Shown here: in pieces, positions 9,111 through 17,318 of the stretch
Position numbering within the stretch: the stretch's first letter is position 1
Layout of the letters: every line of letters starts with the position of its first letter
Assembly: GCA_023129255.1 (NCBI GenBank)
Contig: JAGMCH010000091.1
Location: 1 to 34,931, forward strand
Length of the DNA stretch: 34,931 nt
From: Dehalococcoidales bacterium
GTDB lineage: Bacteria > Chloroflexota > Dehalococcoidia > Dehalococcoidales > BS750m-G39
Direction of reading: 5' to 3'
Translations under genes and position numbers: made by a program
The notes under the pieces: generated by a model
Databases searched by the model: none
What the model was told of the DNA's origin: nothing
The model's input: only the letters and a program-made list of their open reading frames with translations

Positions 9111-10625
9111 ATGAAGGGAGAAAGCCAGCAGCCGACACTGGAACAACGGGTTTTAGGTTTTATCCAGCAGCACCACCTGGTATCAGGCGGCGACAAGCTG
9201 CTGGCGGCGGTATCCGGTGGCCCGGACTCAGTCTGTCTGCTCCATATCCTGGTCAAGCTCCAAGATGAGCTGGGCATAAGGCTACATGTGGCTCACCTCA
9301 ACCACCAATTGCGGGGCGCTGAGTCTGAGGCTGATGCCGAATATGTTGCTGACCTGTCCCGCCAACTCGGTATTCCAGCTACTATAGAGGGACGGGATGT
9401 AAAGGGCTATCAAAAGCAAAAGCGCCTGTCACTGGAAGAAACCGCCCGCGAGGTTCGGTACAGCTTCCTGGCCCAGGTGGCAGGGTCTATCGGCACTGAG
9501 CGGGTGGCGGTGGGACACACCATGGACGACCACATAGAGACGATACTGATGCACCTCATCAGAGGAACAGGGACCAGAGGGCTGCGGGGATTGCAACCGG
9601 TTACCCTCTGGCAATCGGCGGCCAATAGGCTGACTATAATAAGACCCCTGCTAGAGATAAGTCATCAGGAAACGGAAGACTATTGCCACCAGCATCAGCT
9701 TATGCCCCGGCTGGATGCCTCTAACCTTTCCCTATCGCCGCTGAGAAACAGAATCCGCCAACAGCTCTTGCCCCTGCTTGAGAGCTATAATCCCCGTGTC
9801 GCTGAAGCCTTGCTCCGAACTGGTCGTATTGCCAGCGATGACATCGACTTTCTGGACGAGCAGATTGCCCGATTATGGGATGAGGTGGTACAAGAACAAG
9901 AAAAAACCATTATTTTAGACAAGGAAAGGTTTGACCAGATGCCCGCCGCCCTAAAGCGATACCTGCTCAGGGCCTCGGCGGAAAAGCTGCTGGGCAGTGC
10001 CAAGGACATTGAAATGCGACATATTGAAGAGATGATGTCCCTAGCCACCAAACCAGCCGGTAAAAGGCTCAGCCTGCCCGGAGGTCTAATCTTCTCCATA
10101 GAGTACAACCAATATCGGTTAACCTCGGACTTCGCCGCCCTATCCCCCATCCCCAGGTTGGAAGGTGAGGCTCAACTAAATATTCCCGGCCAAACCCTGA
10201 TACCTGGCTGGCGCATAGAGGCGACCATCATAGACCCATCCACAGTAAAAGGGAAGTCCGAAGGGGCTAACGCCCCTTCGGAAATTATAACTCCCCTTCC
10301 CCTTATTAAGGGGAAGGGGACACAGGGGATGGGGTTAATTAAAAATGATTTTACCACCTACCTTGACCTGGCTAAAACCGGCGACAGGTTGCTGGTGCGA
10401 CCCCGCCAGCGGGGGGACAGATTTCAGCCACTGGGCATGAGCCAGCCCAAGAAGGTGGGGGAGTTTATGATAGATGCCAAAATTCCTCAAGCCTGGCGCG
10501 GGCAAATTCCTATTGTCTGCTCACCCGAGCACATTCTGTGGGTGGTTGGCTGGCGCACAGACGAGCGGGCAAAGGTCACCGACAATACCAAACAAATCCT
10601 ATGCCTCAAGTTTGAGCGGGACTAG
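9111..10625 (+). CDS. tilS: tRNA(Ile)-lysidine synthase
   Basis: LLAAVSGGPDSVCLLHIL P-loop; HLNHQLRGAESEADAEYV; C-terminal GDRFQPLGM...KKVGEFMIDAKIPQAWRGQIPIV. Confidence 0.95.
   Translation: MKGESQQPTLEQRVLGFIQQHHLVSGGDKLLAAVSGGPDSVCLLHILVKLQDELGIRLHVAHLNHQLRGAESEADAEYVADLSRQLGIPATIEGRDVKGYQKQKRLSLEETAREVRYSFLAQVAGSIGTERVAVGHTMDDHIETILMHLIRGTGTRGLRGLQPVTLWQSAANRLTIIRPLLEISHQETEDYCHQHQLMPRLDASNLSLSPLRNRIRQQLLPLLESYNPRVAEALLRTGRIASDDIDFLDEQIARLWDEVVQEQEKTIILDKERFDQMPAALKRYLLRASAEKLLGSAKDIEMRHIEEMMSLATKPAGKRLSLPGGLIFSIEYNQYRLTSDFAALSPIPRLEGEAQLNIPGQTLIPGWRIEATIIDPSTVKGKSEGANAPSEIITPLPLIKGKGTQGMGLIKNDFTTYLDLAKTGDRLLVRPRQRGDRFQPLGMSQPKKVGEFMIDAKIPQAWRGQIPIVCSPEHILWVVGWRTDERAKVTDNTKQILCLKFERD
10250..10336 (+). 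repeat. Composite palindromic repeat in-frame inside tilS
   Basis: TCCGAAGGGGC-TAAC-GCCCCTTCGGA (10257-10282), then CTCCCCTTCCCCTTATTAAGGGGAAGGGGACACAGGGGATGGGG; same layout as intergenic copies. Confidence 0.7.
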
Positions 10626-10654
10626 ACTAGCCTCACCCTATAATCTGTCTGTTA

Positions 10655-10760
10655 TTTTTCCCACCCTACCCACCCTCGGAGGCTTTACCCTCAAACCCCT
10701 GCTTTCAGGGGCATTTAAGAGGGGCACTAGCCCCTATAGGGTGGGCGGGTGGGAAGTAAT
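10655..10760. repeat. Inverted pair of G-quadruplex repeats
   Basis: CCCACCCTACCCACCC at 10660-10675 and GGGTGGGCGGGTGGG at 10739-10753, with hairpins between. Confidence 0.65.
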
Positions 10761-10831
10761 AGTTAAGTTAAAAACGGGGGTGGGGTGTAGAGTAAAACCA
10801 AAAAAGAAGAGTTTTAGAGGCGAGAAGCCCC

Positions 10832-10860
10832 AATGGGTGGGTAGGAAGAGAAGACTAAGG
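10832..10860 (+). repeat. Degenerate copy of the G-rich repeat
   Basis: TAGAGGCGAGAAGCCCCAATGGGTGGGTAGGAAG. Confidence 0.5.
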
Positions 10861-10924
10861 GGGTAAGGGGTAGAGAACAATCTCTCGCACTCGTTACAAA
10901 TCGGCTCCCGAAGTTTAAGCGGGC

Positions 10925-11722
10925 CTAAACCTCAGATATAGCTGGTTCTGCTGTCTTTCGCCACCGAAGCCATAAAGCCCCGGCTGCTACCAGCACTGCC
11001 ACCACGGCGATAAATATTTCCAGTGGAACAGTGGCCATTACCCCCGCCTGAAAGAGAACAGCGCTATAGTTCAATAAGGCGTGCAGGAATGCGGCTATGA
11101 GGTAGAACTGCCAGCCCCAGCCCTTAGCCAGTCCATAACCAGCCAGGGCACTGGCGGCGATATGAAAGGCTACAGCAAAGAACCTCTCCCAGAATCCAGC
11201 CAATGCCACCAGCCCGCCGGTTTGCACCGCTCCCCAGCTCCAGCCATAGCTAAAGATAAGGTTATGCACCCACACCGCCTCAAAAACACCAAGACCTAAG
11301 CCGGCTACAGCCCCGATTGCCAGCCCCAGTTTGGGGTCAATGTTTTTGCCCTTACGCCACCAGTAGATAACCACCGGCACCAGCTTTGACCCTTCCTGAA
11401 CCAGCCCGCTGAGGAGTATGCCTGGTATTCCAGCCAGCAGCAGCCAGTTTATGAGGACCTCCTGGCTCCAGAAGTGAGTCAGTGCTTGACCGGTCCACCA
11501 TTGCAGGGGAATTTGAATAAAGGCAACAGCCGCCCAGCTCAGAAAGGCACCGGCGGCCAGAACTGCCCAAGCCCATGGTTTCTTAAGGATTGGCGTCCAG
11601 TAAGGAGCAAACCAGACGGCACCAAAGGCAACCGCCAGACCAATCCCCAAGAGCACCTGGTTCCACAAGATGCCAGGGTAGACAAACCCAGAGACAAAGA
11701 AATCAACCATTTGTTCCAGCAT
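10925..11722 (-). CDS. PrsW family intramembrane protease-like protein
   Basis: Multi-TM; LVQEGSKLVPVVIYW, GLGLGVFEAVWV, FHIAASALAGYGLAKG, AFLHALLNYSAVL motifs. Confidence 0.8.
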   Translation of the reverse strand: MLEQMVDFFVSGFVYPGILWNQVLLGIGLAVAFGAVWFAPYWTPILKKPWAWAVLAAGAFLSWAAVAFIQIPLQWWTGQALTHFWSQEVLINWLLLAGIPGILLSGLVQEGSKLVPVVIYWWRKGKNIDPKLGLAIGAVAGLGLGVFEAVWVHNLIFSYGWSWGAVQTGGLVALAGFWERFFAVAFHIAASALAGYGLAKGWGWQFYLIAAFLHALLNYSAVLFQAGVMATVPLEIFIAVVAVLVAAGALWLRWRKTAEPAISEV

Positions 11723-11751
11723 AAATCTCCCCTATAATGGTAATCCTATCC

Positions 11752-11875
11752 CCCTGACCCCCTTCCCTTATTATTGGTTAAGGGAAGGGGGCAATATTTA
11801 ATTGAGAGAGGCTTCTTACCCCACAAAAACTTTGTTTTTGCGGGGACCCCGCATTCGCCTCTCTTCAACTCTCCA
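11752..11875. repeat. Nested hairpin repeats
   Basis: CCCCCTTCCCTTATTATTGGTTAAGGGAAGGGGG; then GAGAGAGGC...CCCCACAAAAACTTTGTTTTTGCGGGG...GCCTCTCTTC. Confidence 0.6.
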
Positions 11876-11904
11876 TCGATAAAAGGAGACACCCCAACTT
11901 AACC

Positions 11905-11992
11905 GGGTGTTTAAGAGGGGCACTAGCCCCTCTTTTTAATATTCTTCCCCCTCTCCTTTGAAGGAGAGGGGGATACAGGGGGTGAGGTAGAA
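11905..11992 (+). repeat. Composite palindromic repeat, intergenic copy
   Basis: AGAGGGGCACTAGCCCCTCTTTTT then TTCCCCCTCTCCTTTGAAGGAGAGGGGGATACAGGGGGTGAGG. Confidence 0.65.
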
Positions 11993-12002
11993 AATAATCC
12001 CA

Positions 12003-13532
12003 TCACATTATGCGCTTGAGCCTGGGGTTGGGGGTAATGCCGGGAATTCTGCCCCGCTTGGCAATTGGCTTACCCTCTATCTCATGAAGGTCGGCAGTAA
12101 AATCAATGGGCTTAGCCCCGCTGATATAACTACCGACGCCAAAGCCATCAACTGGTACCCCAGCCTCAACAAATTGTTTGATACGCTCAACGTTGATGCC
12201 ACCACTGACGAAAATCTTGACTTTTTCAAAGCCGGCTAAGTCCAGCCTGGCTCTGACCTCCTTGACCAGGTCGGGGGTAACCCTGCCCCGCTCCGGAGGG
12301 GTATCAAGGCGCACGCTACTGAGCTTCTCGCCCAGAGCCTGAGCCACCAGCACCGCTTCCTCCGCCTCGTCCTTAAAGGTATCAACCAGGGAAACGAGGG
12401 GAACCCCCTTCGGCATATGCTTATCAAAGGCAAGGGTAGCCTTAACCGTATCCCCCATGACTAAAATCAGGGCATGGGGGATAGTCCCTGATGGCTCAAT
12501 ACCAGCCAGCTTAGCCCCAGCCACACTGGAGCAACCAGCGCAACCACCAACAATAGCTGAGTAATCCATTACTCCCACCACCGAAGGATAAACATGGCGG
12601 GCGCCAAAGCTGACGACGGGTATCCCCTGGGCGGCTCCCACACACTCTCTGGCGGCGGTCGCCCAGCCACTGCAGTGGGCCAGAATGCCATCTATCGCCG
12701 TCTCATACAGCCCGTAGCTCTGATAGGGGGCAGTGATGCGTAAAACCACTTCCCTCTCCTTAATGGTATCGCCATCAGCCAGAGCCCACACCTCACGGTT
12801 GCCCTTAGGTAAAATCTGGGATAAGAGAGCCTTGACCTCCTCTATGCCGCAGAACACCCCCGCCCTGCCGGAGAAGAACTCCATAGTCGCCACCGGGTTA
12901 AGTCCTTCTTTACGCAATATCTCTACAGTGCGAGCGAAGTAAACATCAGCCGTCTCCCCGGAGAGGATAGCCTCAAGAGATTCAAACTTGGCTGGCTTAG
13001 GCCGGGCAACACCAAAGCTGGTCAACTTAGCCCCCAGGGTGTTTTCCATGTAGTCCAGGGCAAAGTGGTGTGCCTTCTCATCGAAGGAGGCAACGCAGTC
13101 GACAGGTACTTCTACTTCATAGCCACGGATTCTGGCATCAGCCACAGCGTACAATACGCAGATATGAGTACACACCCCGCAGACAATCAGCTTCTCCGGC
13201 TTGAGCTTTTTCAGCTTCTCCTCAAGCGAGGTGCCAAAAAATGAGCTGTAGGTCCTCTTGGGGATTACCTCGCCCTTATATTTGGCCAACTCAGGGATGA
13301 CCTCTGCCTCAGCAGTGCCCTCAATACAGTGCGGGGGAAACATGTTGAACTCAGGGTCATCGGGAGCATGATGGTCGCAAAGGAAGAATACCGTGGAGCC
13401 TTGAGCAAGCTCCCGTTCCAGCAGACGTTGGACATTGGGGATTATGCGACGAGTCCTCTCCCCACAATACAGGGGATAACCCTCCTCCAGGAAACCTCTA
13501 AGCATATCAGAAACCAGAACTACATTAGCCAT
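12003..13532 (-). CDS. Bifunctional nicotinamidase (isochorismatase fold) - nicotinate phosphoribosyltransferase fusion
   Basis: N-terminal VVLVSDMLRGFLEEG...CDHHAPDDPEF...CGVCTHICVLYAVADARIRGYEV; C-terminal ATMEFFSGRAGVFCG...SFGARHVYP...FVSGGINVERIKQFVEAGVPVDGFGVGSYI. Confidence 0.9.
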   Translation of the reverse strand: MANVVLVSDMLRGFLEEGYPLYCGERTRRIIPNVQRLLERELAQGSTVFFLCDHHAPDDPEFNMFPPHCIEGTAEAEVIPELAKYKGEVIPKRTYSSFFGTSLEEKLKKLKPEKLIVCGVCTHICVLYAVADARIRGYEVEVPVDCVASFDEKAHHFALDYMENTLGAKLTSFGVARPKPAKFESLEAILSGETADVYFARTVEILRKEGLNPVATMEFFSGRAGVFCGIEEVKALLSQILPKGNREVWALADGDTIKEREVVLRITAPYQSYGLYETAIDGILAHCSGWATAARECVGAAQGIPVVSFGARHVYPSVVGVMDYSAIVGGCAGCSSVAGAKLAGIEPSGTIPHALILVMGDTVKATLAFDKHMPKGVPLVSLVDTFKDEAEEAVLVAQALGEKLSSVRLDTPPERGRVTPDLVKEVRARLDLAGFEKVKIFVSGGINVERIKQFVEAGVPVDGFGVGSYISGAKPIDFTADLHEIEGKPIAKRGRIPGITPNPRLKRIM

Positions 13533-13547
13533 AGCCTTCCTCTTTGT

Positions 13548-13601
13548 GAAATTCTAATATCTAAATAGTAAATCCTAAACAAATTCTAATTTCAAAATGA
13601 C
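13548..13601 (+). repeat. AT-rich flanking repeat, left
   Basis: GAAATTCTAATATCTAAATAGTAAATCCTAAACAAATTCTAATTTCAAAATGAC; imperfect inverted match at 14351-14396. Confidence 0.5.
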
Positions 13602-13664
13602 ATTTAGTTGTCCAGTTAAACAAAATTCCAAATAGTTTAAGTCATTGCTCTCGCGTGTATTCAA

Positions 13665-14219
13665 TCACTGTAATTCGAAACTTTTATTTCGTCTCCTAAC
13701 CTCCAGTAAAGATTCAAGCAGTTTGAGCAACCAATAACTTTCGGAAACAGTGTATTTATCTTCACCCTTAATCGCTGCAAATGCGACATGATATAAATCG
13801 CTGATTTTCCATACTTTTATTCGCTCTCGATATATCTCCGGGGTGTTCATCAGTTTTTCTACCTGGGTCTGCCTTTCCCAAATGTCTATGTATAACTTGT
13901 CATATTGAACATCACCAGTAAATGCCATTCGTTTCTTGTATCGCTCCATGACCTTGCTTGTTCTCTCATTTGAAAACTTTTCTTTCAACATCGCGACATT
14001 CTTCCTGTACTCACCCCCAAGTTGACCCACCTCGACATGGTAGATTTGTAAAATCCGCCCTTTCTTACCATCCTCAATAATTCTTACTCCCACGACATCA
14101 GCCTCTTTTCGGCCACCCCCACCACCTGTACCTACTTTTATGCCAACTTCAGTTGAATAGCCCTCAAGGCAGAGCCATTCGGAAACTAATTCTTCGCTCC
14201 AAGTTCGCGGTATAGACAT
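13665..14219 (-). CDS. Hypothetical protein, PD-(D/E)XK nuclease-like
   Basis: EELVSEWLCLEGYSTEVGIKVGTGGGGGRKEADVVGVRI...LQIYHVEVGQL resembles a nuclease-fold core; GGGAG SD upstream. Confidence 0.55.
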   Translation of the reverse strand: MSIPRTWSEELVSEWLCLEGYSTEVGIKVGTGGGGGRKEADVVGVRIIEDGKKGRILQIYHVEVGQLGGEYRKNVAMLKEKFSNERTSKVMERYKKRMAFTGDVQYDKLYIDIWERQTQVEKLMNTPEIYRERIKVWKISDLYHVAFAAIKGEDKYTVSESYWLLKLLESLLEVRRRNKSFELQ

Positions 14220-14350
14220 AATCGTCTCCCTTCACGCATTACATTTAAGTCCGCAGAATAAGTACCTCTCTTCTTTTTATTGTAGCACCATTATGAAACC
14301 AAACCAATGAACATAACAATATGACAAACTGTTTAGATTTTTTAACTTCG

Positions 14351-14396
14351 GTCATTTGATATTGTTTAGAGTTTAGAAATTAGTATTTAGAGTTCG
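14351..14396 (-). repeat. AT-rich flanking repeat, right (inverted)
   Basis: Reverse complement CGAACTCTAAATACTAATTTCTAAACTCTAAACAATATCAAATGAC resembles 13548-13601. Confidence 0.5.
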
Positions 14397-14442
14397 CCTG
14401 TATCCATTCCTATACGCAAGTATTTGTGTCGTCACATATAGC

Positions 14443-15987
14443 TTAATGCCTGAAGTGCCTGACGCTGGTAAACACCATAGCCATTTTATACTTATCAGCC
14501 GCCTTAATTGAGTCCTCGTCCCTTATTGAGCCGCCGGGCTGAATAATGGCAGTAACCCCGGCCCCGGCCGCCGCCTCCACCACATCAGAAAAGGGAAACA
14601 TGGCGTCTGAAGCCAGAACACTGCCGGAAACCTTGTCTCCAGCCTTGTCAATAGCTATCTGAGCACTGATAATGCGACTGGGCTGTCCGGCGCCCATTCC
14701 CAAAAGTGTCTTATCCTTAGCCAGCACAATGGCATTCGATTTTATATGCTTAACCGCCCTCCAGGCAAAGAGCAGGCCTTTTATTTCCGCCGACGTTGGC
14801 TGACGCTTGGTCACCGTATTCAGGTCAACCTTGCCCTCGGGAAGAGAATCTGAGCTCTGGACAAGGAAGCCTCCCTTTACCCTGCGAAAATCAAGATAGC
14901 CTGCCGGCGCCTTACCATAGCCCGGCGGTAGCTTTGCAACCAGAATACGTAAATCCTTCTTGCTCCTTAGTAACTTCAGCGCTTCTGGCTCATACGCCGG
15001 GGCGATAACTATCTCATAGAAGACCGGTTTAATTCCCTCAGCCATAGCCAGGGTAACCAGCCGATTGGCAGCCACAATGCCACCGAAGGCAGCCACCGGG
15101 TCGCCGCTAAAGGCACGCCGATAGGCTTCAGCGATATCGTCATGGCTGGCCAGACCGCAGGGATTGGTATGCTTGATAACGGCTACCGTGGGCGCCGAGA
15201 AGTCAGTTGCCGCCCCCCAGGCAGCGTCGGCATCCAGGATATTATTAAATGAAAGCTCCTTACCCCCTAGCTGCTCAGCCCAGGTGATGCCGGCATCTAT
15301 TGCCGTTCCCACCGCTGGCTCGGCATAGAAGGCGGCCGGCTGATGGGGATTCTCACCGTAGCGAAGTCCGTAGCGTTTTTTCAGGGCAACGGTCATCTCA
15401 TCAGGAAAGCCTTTCATATCTCGCCTGAGATATTGGGAGATAGCGGTATCATAGACGGCAACATGCTGGAAAGCTTTCTGCGCCAGGCGTTTGCGTTCAG
15501 GCAATCCCAGGTCTCCCTGCTTCAACTTCTCCAGAACCACCGGATAGTCGGCGGGGTCAACCACCACGATAACACTGGGGAAGTTCTTGGCTGCCGCCCG
15601 AATCATGGTAGGTCCGCCAATGTCAATGTTCTCCAGCGCCTCATCAAGGGCAACCCCCTCTTTAGAAACGGCCTGGACGAAGGGATAGAGGTTAACCGCC
15701 ACCAGGTTGATTTCACCTATATTATGCTTGGCCAGCTCTTTCATATGGGCGGCTACTTTACGGTTAGCCAGAATGCCACCATGAACTGCGGGATGAAGGG
15801 TCTTTACCCTGCCGTCGAGAATCTCGGGAAAGCCGGTTATTTCAGAGACGCTTTTCACCGGCACTTTAGCCTCAGCCAGCGCCTTTTTAGTGCCGCCGGT
15901 AGAAAATACCTCAAACCCAAGCCGGCTCAAGCCTTTGGCAAAATCGGTTACCCCAGATTTGTCGGATACGCTGATAATGGCTCGCAT
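14443..15987 (-). CDS. purH: Bifunctional AICAR formyltransferase / IMP cyclohydrolase
   Basis: MRAIISVSDKSGVTDFAKGLSRLGFEVFSTGGTKKAL; VIKHTNPCGLA; RYGENPHQPAAFY. Confidence 0.97.
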   Translation of the reverse strand: MRAIISVSDKSGVTDFAKGLSRLGFEVFSTGGTKKALAEAKVPVKSVSEITGFPEILDGRVKTLHPAVHGGILANRKVAAHMKELAKHNIGEINLVAVNLYPFVQAVSKEGVALDEALENIDIGGPTMIRAAAKNFPSVIVVVDPADYPVVLEKLKQGDLGLPERKRLAQKAFQHVAVYDTAISQYLRRDMKGFPDEMTVALKKRYGLRYGENPHQPAAFYAEPAVGTAIDAGITWAEQLGGKELSFNNILDADAAWGAATDFSAPTVAVIKHTNPCGLASHDDIAEAYRRAFSGDPVAAFGGIVAANRLVTLAMAEGIKPVFYEIVIAPAYEPEALKLLRSKKDLRILVAKLPPGYGKAPAGYLDFRRVKGGFLVQSSDSLPEGKVDLNTVTKRQPTSAEIKGLLFAWRAVKHIKSNAIVLAKDKTLLGMGAGQPSRIISAQIAIDKAGDKVSGSVLASDAMFPFSDVVEAAAGAGVTAIIQPGGSIRDEDSIKAADKYKMAMVFTSVRHFRH

Positions 15988-16013
15988 AAAAACCTCCGTT
16001 TATTATCTGTTTC

Positions 16014-16100
16014 ACCCTCACCCCCTGTATCCCCCTCTCCCTCAAGGGAGAGGGGGAGGGTTTTTGGAAAGAGGGGTGAAGCCCCTCTTAAACTCCCCAC
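16014..16100 (-). repeat. Composite palindromic repeat, intergenic copy
   Basis: Minus strand AAGAGGGGCTTCACCCCTCTTTCC then CCCTCCCCCTCTCCCTTGAGGGAGAGGGGGATACAGGGGGTGAGGG. Confidence 0.65.
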
Positions 16101-16104
16101 TAGC

Positions 16105-17115
16105 TCAATCTATAACTACCCTTGCCTTCCCCACCTGTTTCACCACCTCGCCGATAACCCTGGCTTCAGGTAATGCCTTGGTCAAATGGTCAACATTGCC
16201 GGTTGAGCAAATAACCGCCATACCGATGCCCATATTAAATACATGATACATCTCGTCCTGGTCAACATTGCCCCGCTGCTGGATAAGCTTGAAGATGGGA
16301 GGTACTGACCAAGTCTGGCTATCAAACTTTGCCGCCAGACCCTTGGGCAAGACGCGGGGCACATTATCTATTAAGCCGCCACCGGTGATATGGGCTAAGC
16401 CTTTGATAACCGACAGTAGCGGCTTCAACTGGTGAAGATAGCAGCGGTGAGGCTCCAGAAGCGCCTCGCCCAGGGTCCGACCCAGCTCAGGGTAGCCGGT
16501 ATTTAATACCGACTTGGTTTCGCCAAAAATCTTCCTCGCCAGAGAATAACCATTGGTATGAAGCCCATTGGAGGGCAAGCCAATAACGGCATCACCAAGG
16601 CTAATTGTCTTTCCCATGAGAATCTTATCTTTCTCCACCACACCTATTATAAAGCCGACCAGGTCATAGTCTTCCGGAGTGGCATATAGACCTGGCATCT
16701 CACCGGTTTCGCCGCCGATAAGAGCGCAACCGACATCACGACAGGCCCTGGCCAGCCCCTGAACAATCGCTTCAACCTTCTCCGGCACCATCTTCCCCAT
16801 ACCAATGTAATCTAAGAAGAAAAGCGGCTCGGCACCACAGGTAAGTATATCATTGACACAGTGACTGACAATATCAATGCCAACGGTATCGTATTTGCCC
16901 AGTGCCGCAGCAATCTTCGTCTTCGTGCCCACCTGGTCAACGCTGGACACCAGAACCGGCTCATTATAACCCTTAAACTCATAAAGCCCGCCAAAAAAGC
17001 CCACGCCGGTCAACACCTCAAGGGAGAAAGTGGAGCGGGCATGTTGGGCAATCAGCTCTTTGGCTTTAGCGGCGAGGGTAACATCGACGCCAGCCGTGGC
17101 ATAGGTCTCTTTAAT
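16105..17115 (-). CDS. purM: Phosphoribosylformylglycinamidine cyclo-ligase, probable ATT start
   Basis: ORF track starts at internal GTG 17016, but the conserved N-terminus IKETYATAGVDVTLAAKAKELIAQHARSTFSLEV lies upstream, preceded by AGGAGG 7 nt before ATT at 17115. Confidence 0.9.
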   Translation of the reverse strand: MKETYATAGVDVTLAAKAKELIAQHARSTFSLEVLTGVGFFGGLYEFKGYNEPVLVSSVDQVGTKTKIAAALGKYDTVGIDIVSHCVNDILTCGAEPLFFLDYIGMGKMVPEKVEAIVQGLARACRDVGCALIGGETGEMPGLYATPEDYDLVGFIIGVVEKDKILMGKTISLGDAVIGLPSNGLHTNGYSLARKIFGETKSVLNTGYPELGRTLGEALLEPHRCYLHQLKPLLSVIKGLAHITGGGLIDNVPRVLPKGLAAKFDSQTWSVPPIFKLIQQRGNVDQDEMYHVFNMGIGMAVICSTGNVDHLTKALPEARVIGEVVKQVGKARVVID

Positions 17116-17318
17116 CGTCTCGCCTCCTGTAATTAAAATCTGTTTTTACTAAAAATAGTATAGCTATTCTCTTATTCTTCGACCAGCCGCCGCCAGTATA
17201 GCAAAATAGCCCATTATATTAATCCCCCTATATGGATATTGGAGAGCTAGTTACCAGCTATTAATAATGGATTCAAGTCCTGGTGTCAAGCAAGATAGTC
17301 AGGTGTCTTAGTTCACCG

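Noticed and set aside
10250-10336. tilS as a pseudogene because of the repeat insertion
   Set aside because: Frame is intact across the insert and C-terminal TilS motifs continue to a normal stop.
11752-11992. CRISPR array from clustered repeats
   Set aside because: Repeats are palindromic, variable and not separated by regular unique spacers; no cas genes.
15343-16173. 276 aa + strand ORF antisense to purH
   Set aside because: Fully opposite a strongly supported purH; its end runs through an intergenic repeat. Codon shadow.
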